DNA of 36,187 nt from an uncultured Roseburia sp. GTDB taxonomy: Bacteria > Bacillota > Clostridia > Lachnospirales > Lachnospiraceae. Position numbers and translations under genes: made by a program. How positions within the stretch are numbered: the first letter of the stretch is position 1; each line of letters opens with the position of its first letter. The stretch covers positions 1-36,187 of the forward strand of contig CANRSX010000045.1 in assembly GCA_947642555.1 (NCBI GenBank), read 5' to 3'. Shown piece after piece: positions 24,808 through 32,941 of this stretch. The notes below the pieces were generated by a model that saw nothing but the letters and a program-made list of their open reading frames with translations, searched no databases and was not told the origin of the DNA.

Positions 24808-25713
24808 CTACCACAGACTTGTCTCGGTCAGCTTTTTGGAAATCCGGTTGACCGAAAGAAGCAGAATCATGTTGACCACCGAGTTAAACAGTCCGATCGC
24901 CGTGGAAAAGCTGTACTGCCCGCTCTCAAACGCGATCTTGTACGAGTATGTCGCGATGATTTCCGAGGTATCCCGGTTTAACGGCGTCTGCATCAGGAAC
25001 GCCTTTTCAAATCCCAGATTCATAATCTGTCCAACGCTTACAATCAGCAGAATGATAATGGTAGGCTTTAAACAGGGGATATCCACATACCGGATTTTCT
25101 GCAGCCTGGTCGCCCCGTCGATTTTCGCCGCCTCATAGAGCGTGGGATCGATGGAGGTCAGCGCCGCGATATAAATGATCGCGGAATATCCGGTCGTCTG
25201 CCACACCCCGGACCACACATACAGGGATCGGAAATATTTTGCCTCCCCGAAGAAGTTGATCGGGTCAATGCCGAACACACCGATGATCTGATTAAAAAGC
25301 CCGGTTCTTAAGTTGGCAAAATCCATCACCATGGCCACCAGAACGACCGTGGAGATAAAATACGGCGCATAGGATACCAGCTGCACTGCCTTCTTAAATT
25401 TCGTGTGCGACACCTCGTTGACCATCACCGCGAAAATAACGGCAAACGGGAAGGATAACGCAATATTGTACGCGCTTAAAATGATCGTGTTTTTTAACAC
25501 CGGCCAGAAATTCGGCGAGTCGAAAAACATGTTCATATACTTCATCCCCGCCCAGGGGCTTTTAAACATGCCGTCCACCACCCGGTAGTCGCGGAATGCG
25601 ATCTGGATCCCCGCCATGGGCAGATATTTGAATATAATTACATATGTAATTGGCACTGAAAGCATCAGGTATAAAAACCAGTTTCTTTTTACTGACAGCA
25701 GTGTTTTTTTCAT
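24808..25713 (-). CDS. ABC sugar permease (LplB/YteP type)
   Basis: 301 residues, six predicted membrane segments (about 12-30, 76-98, 115-131, 165-185, 218-236, 272-292). The EAA loop is EAAKIDG at 194-200 followed by ATRLQKIRYVDIP. The LPMAGIQIAFRDYR stretch is typical of the first permease of LplABC-type importers. The ATG at 25713 overlaps the GH3 stop as ATGA and has AAAGGAGG seven bases upstream. An ATG two codons earlier would put that site too close. Coupled translation with the glycosidase gene is likely. Confidence 0.92.
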   Translation of the reverse strand: MKKTLLSVKRNWFLYLMLSVPITYVIIFKYLPMAGIQIAFRDYRVVDGMFKSPWAGMKYMNMFFDSPNFWPVLKNTIILSAYNIALSFPFAVIFAVMVNEVSHTKFKKAVQLVSYAPYFISTVVLVAMVMDFANLRTGLFNQIIGVFGIDPINFFGEAKYFRSLYVWSGVWQTTGYSAIIYIAALTSIDPTLYEAAKIDGATRLQKIRYVDIPCLKPTIIILLIVSVGQIMNLGFEKAFLMQTPLNRDTSEIIATYSYKIAFESGQYSFSTAIGLFNSVVNMILLLSVNRISKKLTETSLW

Positions 25714-28007
25714 CTGCATTCCTCCTTTCCTGCAGCCCTATTCACCATGGCGGAAAGCTCCTCGTGCGTAAAGCTGCCGTCTGACGCCGTAATCAGCCCC
25801 GGCATCGGCATTTCCAGCATGATTCTTTTGACAAAATGAGAAAGCTCCTCAAAGCTTCTGCCTTCTCCCATGCCGAATCCCCGGTAATGGCTTAACATGC
25901 GCTCCGCCTCTTTTCTTCCGCACGGATGGGCGAGCCACTCCTCCAGCGTGGATTTTTCCGTAAGCCTGTCATGCCTTTCTTCCTCCTGCTCAAGGCGGAT
26001 CAGGACGCTTCCTCTGATATCCTTTACCGATGCGCCGATTAAGATCCCGTACTCTCCCGGCTCTGTGATCCAGCCGCCCGCTTTCCTGCTGTAGCAGGAA
26101 AACGCGTCGCAGTTTAACACAAAGCGGACTTCCCGCTCTTCCCCCGGCTGAAGATATAGCTTTTCAAAATCCTTTAATTCTTTTTCCGGGTGCAGCATTC
26201 TGGTCTGCCGATTGGATACATACAGCTGCACGACCTCGTATCCCGGATAAGAGCCTGTGTTTTTCACCTTCACCCGGACTTCCAGCTCATCCTTTTCCGT
26301 GACGCGTTCTTTTGTGACCGTCATGTCCGAATAATCAAATGTCGTATATGACAGCCCGAAGCCGAACGGCACGGCCGGAGTCATCCCACGCTTCTCATAA
26401 TAGCGGTATCCGGTCATCATGCGCTCGCCGTAGTACAGCGTTCCCTCATCCACAGAAAAGTGAACGCCTGCTGCCTCTTCCTCCAGATGCTTCGGAAACG
26501 TCTCCGGCATTCTCCCTGAAGGCTGCGCCCGATGAAAAATGACGTCCGCCAGCGCGCCTGCCGTCTCCTGGCCCAGAAGCCACGCTTCGAGCACCGCGTC
26601 CACGGTTTCCAGAAACGGCATCTCAATCGGGGAGCCGTTGCTTAACACCACCAGGATATCCGTCCGGATCGCGGCGATTTCGTCGATCAGCCTTACGTGC
26701 CCTTCTGGCATCCTCATATGGCTTCTGTCGTAGCCCTCCGACTCATAGCTCTCGGGGAGCCCCGCGAAGATGATCACGCGGTCGCAGTCCTGCGCGGCCT
26801 TTGCCGCTTCCTTTAACAGTTCCTCCGTCGTATCCCCTTCCCGGTCATATCCCGCCGCAAAACGGATTTTAAGCCCTTCCGGAGCCTGTCGCTTTAGTTC
26901 CTCTAAAATCGTCGCCTGCTGCTCTGTTTCTACGCTGGAGCTGCCCCCGCCCTGAGTCCTGGGATGAACCGCAAAATCCCCGAGCACCGCCAGGCTTTTT
27001 GTCCGGCTCCAGTCAGCGGGCAGAAGATTCCCCTCGTTTTTTAACAGCACCATGCTCTCCGCCGCCGTTTTCCTGGCGATCGCTCTGTGCTTCTCCCAGT
27101 CGACCGGCTTCGGATTCCGGTTCTTCTGTAAGGTAAACAGGACGCCGAGCAGCTCTTCCGTCCGTTTATTCAGAAGCTCCTCCGGCAGCTCCCCTGACAA
27201 AACCGCTTTTTCGAGCTTCTCATATACAGCCGGATTCTGCGGCATCTCCAGGTTCAGCCCGGCTTTGACTGCTTCCACACACTCGTCCACAGCCAGCCAG
27301 TCGGATAAGACCATTCCGGTAAATCCCCAGGCGTTTCGCAGCACATCGGTCAGCAGGTACTTATTTTCACAGGCATAGGTTCCGTTTACCTTATTGTAGG
27401 CTCCCATGACCGCCATCGGGCCGGATTCCTTTACGATAATTTCAAACACCTTCAGATAAAGCTCGTGAAGCGTTCTCTCATCCACATTTACATCCGCTGT
27501 CATCCGGTAAGCCTCGCTGTTGTTGCAGGCGAAATGCTTCATGCATGCCCCGGTTCCCGTGCTCTGTATCCCGTTTACGATCTGCGCCGCCAGCTTTCCT
27601 GCCAGCACCGGGTCCTCCGAGAGATATTCAAAATTCCGCCCTCCCAGCACGGAACGCTTCATATTGACAGCCGGCCCTAACAGGATGTCGATCCCCATGC
27701 TCTGGCATTCTCTCCCCAGCGCTTCCCCCACCTCCCGTAAAAGCTCCTTATTCCATGTCGCTCCCATGGCCGCGGAGGCCGGAAATCCGGTTGCCCGTTC
27801 GTTTACGGCCTGGCCCAGGTGATCCCGTTCCTTTACCCTGCGCACTCCGTGAGGCCCGTCGGACAGGATGCATTCGCTCAGCCCGAAACGCTCCATCGGA
27901 TACGTGCTCCAGTAACTGTTTCCCGTCCACAGATGTACTTTCTCCTCCAGTGTCATGGATGCGGTCACGGCTTTTGCTTGTTCACGCTCCATGCTGTTGA
28001 TTTCCAT
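25710..28007 (-). CDS. Glycoside hydrolase family 3 enzyme, beta-glucosidase-like
   Basis: 765 residues. GH3 layout: an N-terminal TIM-barrel with CMKHFACNNSE and the nucleophile in MVLSDWLAVD (Asp236), an alpha/beta sandwich domain (SMVLLKNEGNLLP, GGGSSSVE, IIFAGLPESYESEGYDR), and a fibronectin-III-like domain (YEVVQLYVSNR). About 85 extra residues at the C-terminus form a helical tail (EEWLAHPCGRKEAERMLSHY). There is no signal peptide, so it acts on imported sugars in the cytoplasm. Beta-glucosidase, xylosidase or a related activity is possible. The ATG at 28007 follows AAAGGAGGG. It is the first gene of the operon. Confidence 0.93.
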   Translation of the reverse strand: MEINSMEREQAKAVTASMTLEEKVHLWTGNSYWSTYPMERFGLSECILSDGPHGVRRVKERDHLGQAVNERATGFPASAAMGATWNKELLREVGEALGRECQSMGIDILLGPAVNMKRSVLGGRNFEYLSEDPVLAGKLAAQIVNGIQSTGTGACMKHFACNNSEAYRMTADVNVDERTLHELYLKVFEIIVKESGPMAVMGAYNKVNGTYACENKYLLTDVLRNAWGFTGMVLSDWLAVDECVEAVKAGLNLEMPQNPAVYEKLEKAVLSGELPEELLNKRTEELLGVLFTLQKNRNPKPVDWEKHRAIARKTAAESMVLLKNEGNLLPADWSRTKSLAVLGDFAVHPRTQGGGSSSVETEQQATILEELKRQAPEGLKIRFAAGYDREGDTTEELLKEAAKAAQDCDRVIIFAGLPESYESEGYDRSHMRMPEGHVRLIDEIAAIRTDILVVLSNGSPIEMPFLETVDAVLEAWLLGQETAGALADVIFHRAQPSGRMPETFPKHLEEEAAGVHFSVDEGTLYYGERMMTGYRYYEKRGMTPAVPFGFGLSYTTFDYSDMTVTKERVTEKDELEVRVKVKNTGSYPGYEVVQLYVSNRQTRMLHPEKELKDFEKLYLQPGEEREVRFVLNCDAFSCYSRKAGGWITEPGEYGILIGASVKDIRGSVLIRLEQEEERHDRLTEKSTLEEWLAHPCGRKEAERMLSHYRGFGMGEGRSFEELSHFVKRIMLEMPMPGLITASDGSFTHEELSAMVNRAAGKEECR

Positions 28008-28046
28008 GTGTATTCCCTCCTTTGCGTCTTCCTCGTCTGTACCCCG

Positions 28047-28075
28047 ATTATAGCGTCCCCGCCCGCGGTTCTGAA
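28047..28075 (-). promoter_or_regulatory. Promoter of the GH3/ABC transporter operon
   Basis: On the minus strand TTCAGA (28070-28075) and a perfect TATAAT (28047-28052) are spaced 17 bases, 40 bases before the GH3 ATG. The weak -35 box fits a promoter needing an activator. Confidence 0.6.
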
Positions 28076-28083
28076 AGGTTCTG
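28067..28083 (-). promoter_or_regulatory. Direct repeat overlapping the -35 box, likely activator site
   Basis: Two copies of CAGAACC (28067-28073 and 28077-28083) are spaced 10 bases start to start, one DNA turn, and overlap the -35 region. AraC-family activators often bind direct repeats in this position. The upstream AraC-type gene is the natural candidate; this is inference. Confidence 0.4.
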
Positions 28084-28103
28084 GTTTTTCAATCTCCACA
28101 CAA

Positions 28104-28155
28104 AAAAGGTACAAAATCCATGATTTTCTGCGCAATCAAAGATTTTGTACCTTTT
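28104..28155 (-). terminator. 15-bp inverted repeat after the AraC-type gene
   Basis: AAAAGGTACAAAATC (28104-28118) is perfectly complementary to 28141-28155 across a 22-base loop. On the minus strand the stem ends in a T-run, fitting a terminator for the AraC-type gene. A further GTACCTTT copy at 28180-28187 repeats the arm, so an operator role is also possible. Confidence 0.55.
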
Positions 28156-28189
28156 ATTTCAGCAAAAGAATAAGAAACGTACCTTTGCT

Positions 28190-30439
28190 CTACGTTTTTA
28201 GTAAATCGCTGGGATTGCACCCCGTTACCTTCCGGAACGCCCTGCGGAACACATGGGCGCTGTTGTACCCCGTCATACGCCCCACCTCCTCGATGGAATA
28301 GGTCCCCTCAAGAAGCAGAAGCTTCGCCTGGCCGATCCTCTTATTTTCCAGATAACTGGAAAAATTGATCCCGTAGCTCTTCTTAAACAGATAGGACAGA
28401 TACGACTCCGAAAGATGAAACTGTTTTGCCGCCATACTTAAGCAGAGACCGCTGTCCATATAGTGCTCGTCGATAAACTGCATCAGCTCCTGCTGGATTT
28501 TCTTTTTTTCGGAGAACGCCTGCTCCGTTTTCTGCATACAGGCCGACTGGATCTTCTGGACATACAGATAATACAGATCCTCCCCCCGGATGCGTTCCTC
28601 CACCTCCATCTCCTCCGTTGAAATCAGATCCTTGTTTTTTAGATGGAGCATCACGGACCAGATCTCCTCTAAAAACTGGCGTTCCTCTTTTGCGGAAAGA
28701 TCCCTGGTATCAAAGTTTTCCACCTTCAGCACCTTAAAGATACTGTTTACCTGCTTTAGGTTCCCTTTCGGGACCGCGTCGATCAGCATCTCCCTCAGCT
28801 GGTCCGGGAAATAATATTTTTCATTTTTTCTCGGGATCCCTCCGTAGGCCATGTAGTCCTTTCGGTATTCCAGGCAGGCCCGGACGGCGCATCTCGCCTG
28901 GATAAACGAGTAGCCGATCCGCAGAGCCCCTGTCACAGCCTCCCCTTTTCCTGCCCGCATGTCCTCCCCCATGGACTTTTTCAGCTCCGCGAGCAGCTCG
29001 CCGGCCCTTCGCCCGGTCTCCTCCTCAAAGTCCTCCTGCGCCGCGTTGGAGTAAAACAGAATGCCCACCTGACACAGATCAATCTCCGTCGCCGCTGTCT
29101 GTGAGAATTCCATCTCCTTCAGCCATTTCTTCACCAGGTACCTCCTGGCATTGAGATCATCGATGGACTGGCCCTCTAACATAAGAGAACCGGAAGAAAA
29201 GTCGAGTATCAGCACCGCAAAACAGTGATACTCTGAGATTTCCGACAATTTCAGCTCCTCGATCTCCTCCCTGGTGTTGTACCGCCCGCAGATGAGGTTC
29301 TGCAGCCAGATTTCTTTCATCCGCTCCATATAATCCTCATTCGAGATGGTCAGCTCCTGATTCTGACGGATAATATCCTGAAAATAATCCTCCAGCATCT
29401 GATATTCGTTGATTCTTCCTCCCGCCGCCTTTGGCTCCCGGTTCCATCCGGAGAGGATCGTCCTTAAGGGCCGCAGATTCTGTGCGGCGATGTAATACGC
29501 CGCGCAGCAGCCCGCAAGCGCGTACACGGAAAACAAAAAGAGGATGCCGATCTGAATTCTCGTCACCTGGGCAAACAGATCCTTTTTCGCGATCCCCGAC
29601 ACAAATACCCAGCCGTTATAATTGGACTGCGCCGTGGTATAGAGATATCCGTCCATCTCATAATCGGAGCGCGGTTCCCCGGACGCATCATATTCCAAAG
29701 GTAACAGACCGCCGTTTCCAGGATCGCCATTTGTCGTGCAGACCGGCGTCTGGTCTTTTGTATAGATGCCGAACCAGCTGTTCCCGTTCTGCACGTAGTC
29801 CTCCGTCATCGCATGAATATTCCCGCTGTCGATAAAAAACAGCACCTTTGCCTTTTTTCCGGTTTTCGGCCCGAAGGGGATCTGCGCGACATAGAGAATC
29901 GCGGAGGATTCTCTTGAATTGGTCGTCACGCGGGTTTCCGGCAGAACGGCATGATACGCGTCCCCGTTTAAAATCTGTTCATAAAATTCCTGATAATCCA
30001 TATCCCCGTAGGAAAAAATCTTTCCGTAGAGCTTTTCGATCTGACTGTAAACTCCTTTGGAGGAAAGCAGCGCCTCCTCGTCCGGCAGGTAAATATAGAT
30101 GGTATCCCCGTCATCCTCCAGGTATCCGATCTCGTCTCTTGCCGTCAGAAGCTTTGCGATGTCCTTTTCTTTTTCCGGTGAGTTAAGCAGATCCCTGATG
30201 GTCACATTGTAGTTCAGATTCAGAATACTCGCGTATACGGTTTTCATTTTATAATCGACCTCGTCCCGCACCGCGCCCAGCATATAGCTGCTCTCCCGGA
30301 TCGAATTCTCCTTTATCTCCCGCATCAGGCCGAAAATCAGACCTGAAAATATCAGAAACGGGATCAGGAGGATCGCCAGATAGGACAGAAAGAAACGGGT
30401 AAAGACAATGCTCTTATTTCCTTTTTTTATTGTCTGCAT
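28190..30439 (-). CDS. Membrane-anchored AraC-family regulator (YesN-like)
   Basis: 749 residues. Membrane segments at about 15-38 and 295-318 enclose an extracytoplasmic domain of about 255 residues, probably a Cache-type sensor. A cytoplasmic linker (about 320-640) follows, then a C-terminal AraC-type double helix-turn-helix (about 650-749) with SMAAKQFHLSESYLSYLFKK and IEEVGRMTGYNSAHVFRRAF. No receiver or kinase domain is present, so it senses and binds DNA in one chain. It lies directly upstream of the GH3/ABC operon on the same strand and is its likely activator. The ATG at 30439 follows AGGAGGAG. Only 30 bases separate it from the J-like gene, with no terminator between. Confidence 0.9.
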   Translation of the reverse strand: MQTIKKGNKSIVFTRFFLSYLAILLIPFLIFSGLIFGLMREIKENSIRESSYMLGAVRDEVDYKMKTVYASILNLNYNVTIRDLLNSPEKEKDIAKLLTARDEIGYLEDDGDTIYIYLPDEEALLSSKGVYSQIEKLYGKIFSYGDMDYQEFYEQILNGDAYHAVLPETRVTTNSRESSAILYVAQIPFGPKTGKKAKVLFFIDSGNIHAMTEDYVQNGNSWFGIYTKDQTPVCTTNGDPGNGGLLPLEYDASGEPRSDYEMDGYLYTTAQSNYNGWVFVSGIAKKDLFAQVTRIQIGILFLFSVYALAGCCAAYYIAAQNLRPLRTILSGWNREPKAAGGRINEYQMLEDYFQDIIRQNQELTISNEDYMERMKEIWLQNLICGRYNTREEIEELKLSEISEYHCFAVLILDFSSGSLMLEGQSIDDLNARRYLVKKWLKEMEFSQTAATEIDLCQVGILFYSNAAQEDFEEETGRRAGELLAELKKSMGEDMRAGKGEAVTGALRIGYSFIQARCAVRACLEYRKDYMAYGGIPRKNEKYYFPDQLREMLIDAVPKGNLKQVNSIFKVLKVENFDTRDLSAKEERQFLEEIWSVMLHLKNKDLISTEEMEVEERIRGEDLYYLYVQKIQSACMQKTEQAFSEKKKIQQELMQFIDEHYMDSGLCLSMAAKQFHLSESYLSYLFKKSYGINFSSYLENKRIGQAKLLLLEGTYSIEEVGRMTGYNSAHVFRRAFRKVTGCNPSDLLKT

Positions 30440-30469
30440 GAGCTTCTCCTCCTGATCCTGTTATCATTC

Positions 30470-31606
30470 TTATTCTTCCGCCTTCCCCCGCAAAAATTCC
30501 TTCATCAGCCCGTCAAGCCGCTCCTGATTCCAGTCGCTTCCCGCCCGGACGGCCGGCGGGTCTTCCTGCCCTTTTGCCCCGGCTGCTCCCGACGCTGCAC
30601 CGGATTTCTCCCCGGCATTCCCCGGCTTCTCTTCCCCGGCGCTCTCCTGCCCGGACCCAGTCCCCGGCCTCTCTTCCCCCGCGCTCTCCTGCCCGGCCGG
30701 GCTCCCAGGCCCATTCCCCGGCCGGACACCGCCACGCTCCGATACCCGGCCAGCAAACATCATGCCTGTCACTGCCGTCAGCCCCGCAAAAAACAGCGCC
30801 AGCGCCAGGACACGCGTGATACGTATGTTTCTGCCGCATCGGTCCAGAAGCGCCGCATTGTGATCCGCGAAGGCGAGATACTGCTCCAGATAGCATGCCA
30901 TGGCCTCTTTGTCGTGCTCAATGTCATCCGAAACGCCGGTCTCCCGGATACGGCCCAGCAGCATCCCGTGAATCTGAATCAGCTTTGTGGAGCTGACGCC
31001 CTCCGCGAGCGGCGGTTTGTCATATGGCCGGTGCAGAAGCCACTTCCAGCGAAGTCCCGGATCCTCAGGGGCCAGCCGCCGCCCGATCATCCGTATCGTG
31101 CTGCGGTACCAGCCGCCCTGCCGCGCCAGAATCCGCGCCATCTTCCCCATAAACGCGGCGTCGGCAAACAGCTCCCGGTATTCCTCCCGCGCGAACAGAT
31201 GCCGCCAGTACGCCGGGCAGTTCTGAAGGTACGGGTTCTTTACGGCAAGCCACATCTCCTCCGCCAGCCGCTCCTTACGCCCCTGTTTCTCCGCCTCGCG
31301 CACTGCGTCGGTCACCGCGGTAAAGCCAGGGGAACCGGCGGCTTCCTCTCCCGTCCCGGCGGTTTCCGGATCTGGCGGCGGCGCGGCTTCCTTCGCCCGG
31401 GTCCATTCCACAGCCTCCCGCGGCGGCGTTTCCGCGGCTTCCCTCGCCCAGGCCACGGCCTCCCTGTATGCGCGCTGCAGCTGTTTAAATTCCTCCGGAT
31501 GCTCTTCCGGGTGGCACTCCTTCGCCCGCGCCGCGTAGGCCCGTTTAATTACAGCGACATCTGTCGTCTTTTCTGTTTTCAGGATCTCCCAGATATGTTC
31601 GTTCAT
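30470..31606 (-). CDS. Membrane-anchored J-domain-like protein lacking HPD
   Basis: 378 residues. The N-terminal 50 residues follow a J-domain pattern (NEHIWEILKTEKTTDVAVI, KRAYAARAKECHPEEHPEEF, KQLQRAYREA), but the HPD needed to stimulate Hsp70 reads HPE at residues 32-34. A helical region (about 100-255) precedes one membrane segment at about 264-286. A Gly/Glu/Pro-rich tail with a 14-residue repeat follows. The J-like part is probably cytoplasmic. The ATG at 31606 is chosen with GGGTGAG upstream; a GTG three codons earlier is possible. It is the third gene after the Hsp70-like and YD-repeat genes, which suggests a dedicated partner of that Hsp70. Confidence 0.72.
   Translation of the reverse strand: MNEHIWEILKTEKTTDVAVIKRAYAARAKECHPEEHPEEFKQLQRAYREAVAWAREAAETPPREAVEWTRAKEAAPPPDPETAGTGEEAAGSPGFTAVTDAVREAEKQGRKERLAEEMWLAVKNPYLQNCPAYWRHLFAREEYRELFADAAFMGKMARILARQGGWYRSTIRMIGRRLAPEDPGLRWKWLLHRPYDKPPLAEGVSSTKLIQIHGMLLGRIRETGVSDDIEHDKEAMACYLEQYLAFADHNAALLDRCGRNIRITRVLALALFFAGLTAVTGMMFAGRVSERGGVRPGNGPGSPAGQESAGEERPGTGSGQESAGEEKPGNAGEKSGAASGAAGAKGQEDPPAVRAGSDWNQERLDGLMKEFLRGKAEE
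30620..30696 (-). repeat. 42-bp repeat in the J-like protein tail
   Basis: Segments 30620-30654 and 30662-30696 match at 33 of 35 positions with a period of 42 bases. They encode two GQESAGEE blocks in the tail beyond the membrane segment. Confidence 0.85.
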
Positions 31607-31648
31607 TTCACTCACCCGCCTGTCTCACAGCCGTTCTCACACGTTCAC

Positions 31649-32941
31649 TCATTCTCCGTCGGCCTTCCAAAGGATCCCGGGCGCCCACGGCTCCTCACTG
31701 CACAGCCGTCCTTCCCCGTCAAACCGGTACTGATGCGTGATCGTTTTGTCCGCCATCTCCCTTGTGACAGCGGACAGATGCCCGTCCCCGTCAAATTCCA
31801 GTGACGTCACGGTCCCGTCCTCCCCCGTAAAGCTGATATCCGATTCGATCCGGTAGGTATACCGCTCGCACAGCCGCCCGGCGTCGTCATACCGGCAGCG
31901 GTACACATACGCGGCGTGCGCGTGATCGTCGTTATCATACTCCGCCTCCGTCACGCAGCGGCCGGTTTCGTCGTATAAAAACAGCCGGTAATAAGAGATC
32001 TCCTGATACGCATAACGGAATTCACACTGTTTCTGTTCCCCCTCGTACTCCGCCAGGTACGCTTCCGTAAACTGCAGCTGCTGGTTCCACTCCGACGCGT
32101 CCGCCCCCTGATAGCCGCTCACATAGCGAATGCCGCTGATCTGGTTCCCGCCCTCTGTATAGCTGCTCTGGAGGACGGCATTGACATGTCCCGCCGGCTC
32201 ATAAAGCGTCTCCGTGCCGGTCTGCGTCCCGTCGTCCCATTCCGTGACCAGCTCCTTCATGGGTTCGCCGTCCGGTGTTCCATGCCCCACCGTCCGCCGG
32301 ATGATCCGCCCTTTTTCATCGCACTCCGCCGTCTGGTAGCTGGTGATATTTCCCAACGCGTCATACTGGTATTCCAGCATTGTCGTCCCGTCCGCGTTTT
32401 TTACCGTGGCATAGCCGGAGGAAACCGTCCCGTCCGCTTCGGGAAACGACGTCGCGCAGAACGTGTTTTCCCCCTCATAGCGGTAATCCGAGACATAGGA
32501 AACCGCATCCCCCTCGTATGTGATTTTCCGCAGCACACGGCCCGCTTCATCGTACTCATACCGGTAAGCGTGTTCTGTCGCCCCGTTTCCCAGCGTCAGA
32601 AATTCATAGATCTCCCCGGTACAGCTTCCATGTTCGTCATATGTCTTTTCCTGATAATAGTCCATCTCACCGTCCGCGCCGTACCGGTATGTCCCGGTCT
32701 GGTTTCCGGCGTCGTCAAAGACAAACGTCTCATACCGGGAAAGCGACAGCCGTTTGTCCCACCCGAAGGCCGGCTCCCTCGGGATGTCCGTCACAGAGGG
32801 CGCAGCCGCAAAAGGCCGCGGATCCGTCTCCTCCCTGCTCTGCCCTTTCCAGAACGCTGGTGGAAAAAGGGCGAACCATACCACAGCCGTCACGTTCAGG
32901 AGAATCACAGCGCTAAGCAGAATTTTATTTTTCGTACTCAA
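31649..32941 (-). CDS. Membrane-anchored YD-repeat protein
   Basis: 430 residues. One N-terminal membrane segment (residues 7-26, KILLSAVILLNVTAVVW) serves as anchor or uncleaved signal; no lipobox cysteine is present. The rest is a series of Rhs/YD-type repeats: FDDAGNQTGTYRYGADGE, YDEAGRVLRKITYEG, YDALGNITSYQ, YDETGRCVTEAEYDNDD and YDDAGRLCERYTYR. They form an extracytoplasmic beta structure. Unlike Rhs toxins it has no core cage or C-terminal toxin domain. The start codon is TTG at 32941, overlapping the Hsp70-like stop as TTGA, with GGGAGG at good spacing. No in-frame ATG precedes the membrane segment. Function is unknown; it is coupled to the Hsp70-like gene. Confidence 0.75.
   Translation of the reverse strand: MSTKNKILLSAVILLNVTAVVWFALFPPAFWKGQSREETDPRPFAAAPSVTDIPREPAFGWDKRLSLSRYETFVFDDAGNQTGTYRYGADGEMDYYQEKTYDEHGSCTGEIYEFLTLGNGATEHAYRYEYDEAGRVLRKITYEGDAVSYVSDYRYEGENTFCATSFPEADGTVSSGYATVKNADGTTMLEYQYDALGNITSYQTAECDEKGRIIRRTVGHGTPDGEPMKELVTEWDDGTQTGTETLYEPAGHVNAVLQSSYTEGGNQISGIRYVSGYQGADASEWNQQLQFTEAYLAEYEGEQKQCEFRYAYQEISYYRLFLYDETGRCVTEAEYDNDDHAHAAYVYRCRYDDAGRLCERYTYRIESDISFTGEDGTVTSLEFDGDGHLSAVTREMADKTITHQYRFDGEGRLCSEEPWAPGILWKADGE

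Noticed and set aside
31649..32941. YD-repeat protein taken as an Rhs polymorphic toxin
   Set aside because: It has only 430 residues, no Rhs core signature, no variable C-terminal toxin domain and no adjacent immunity gene.
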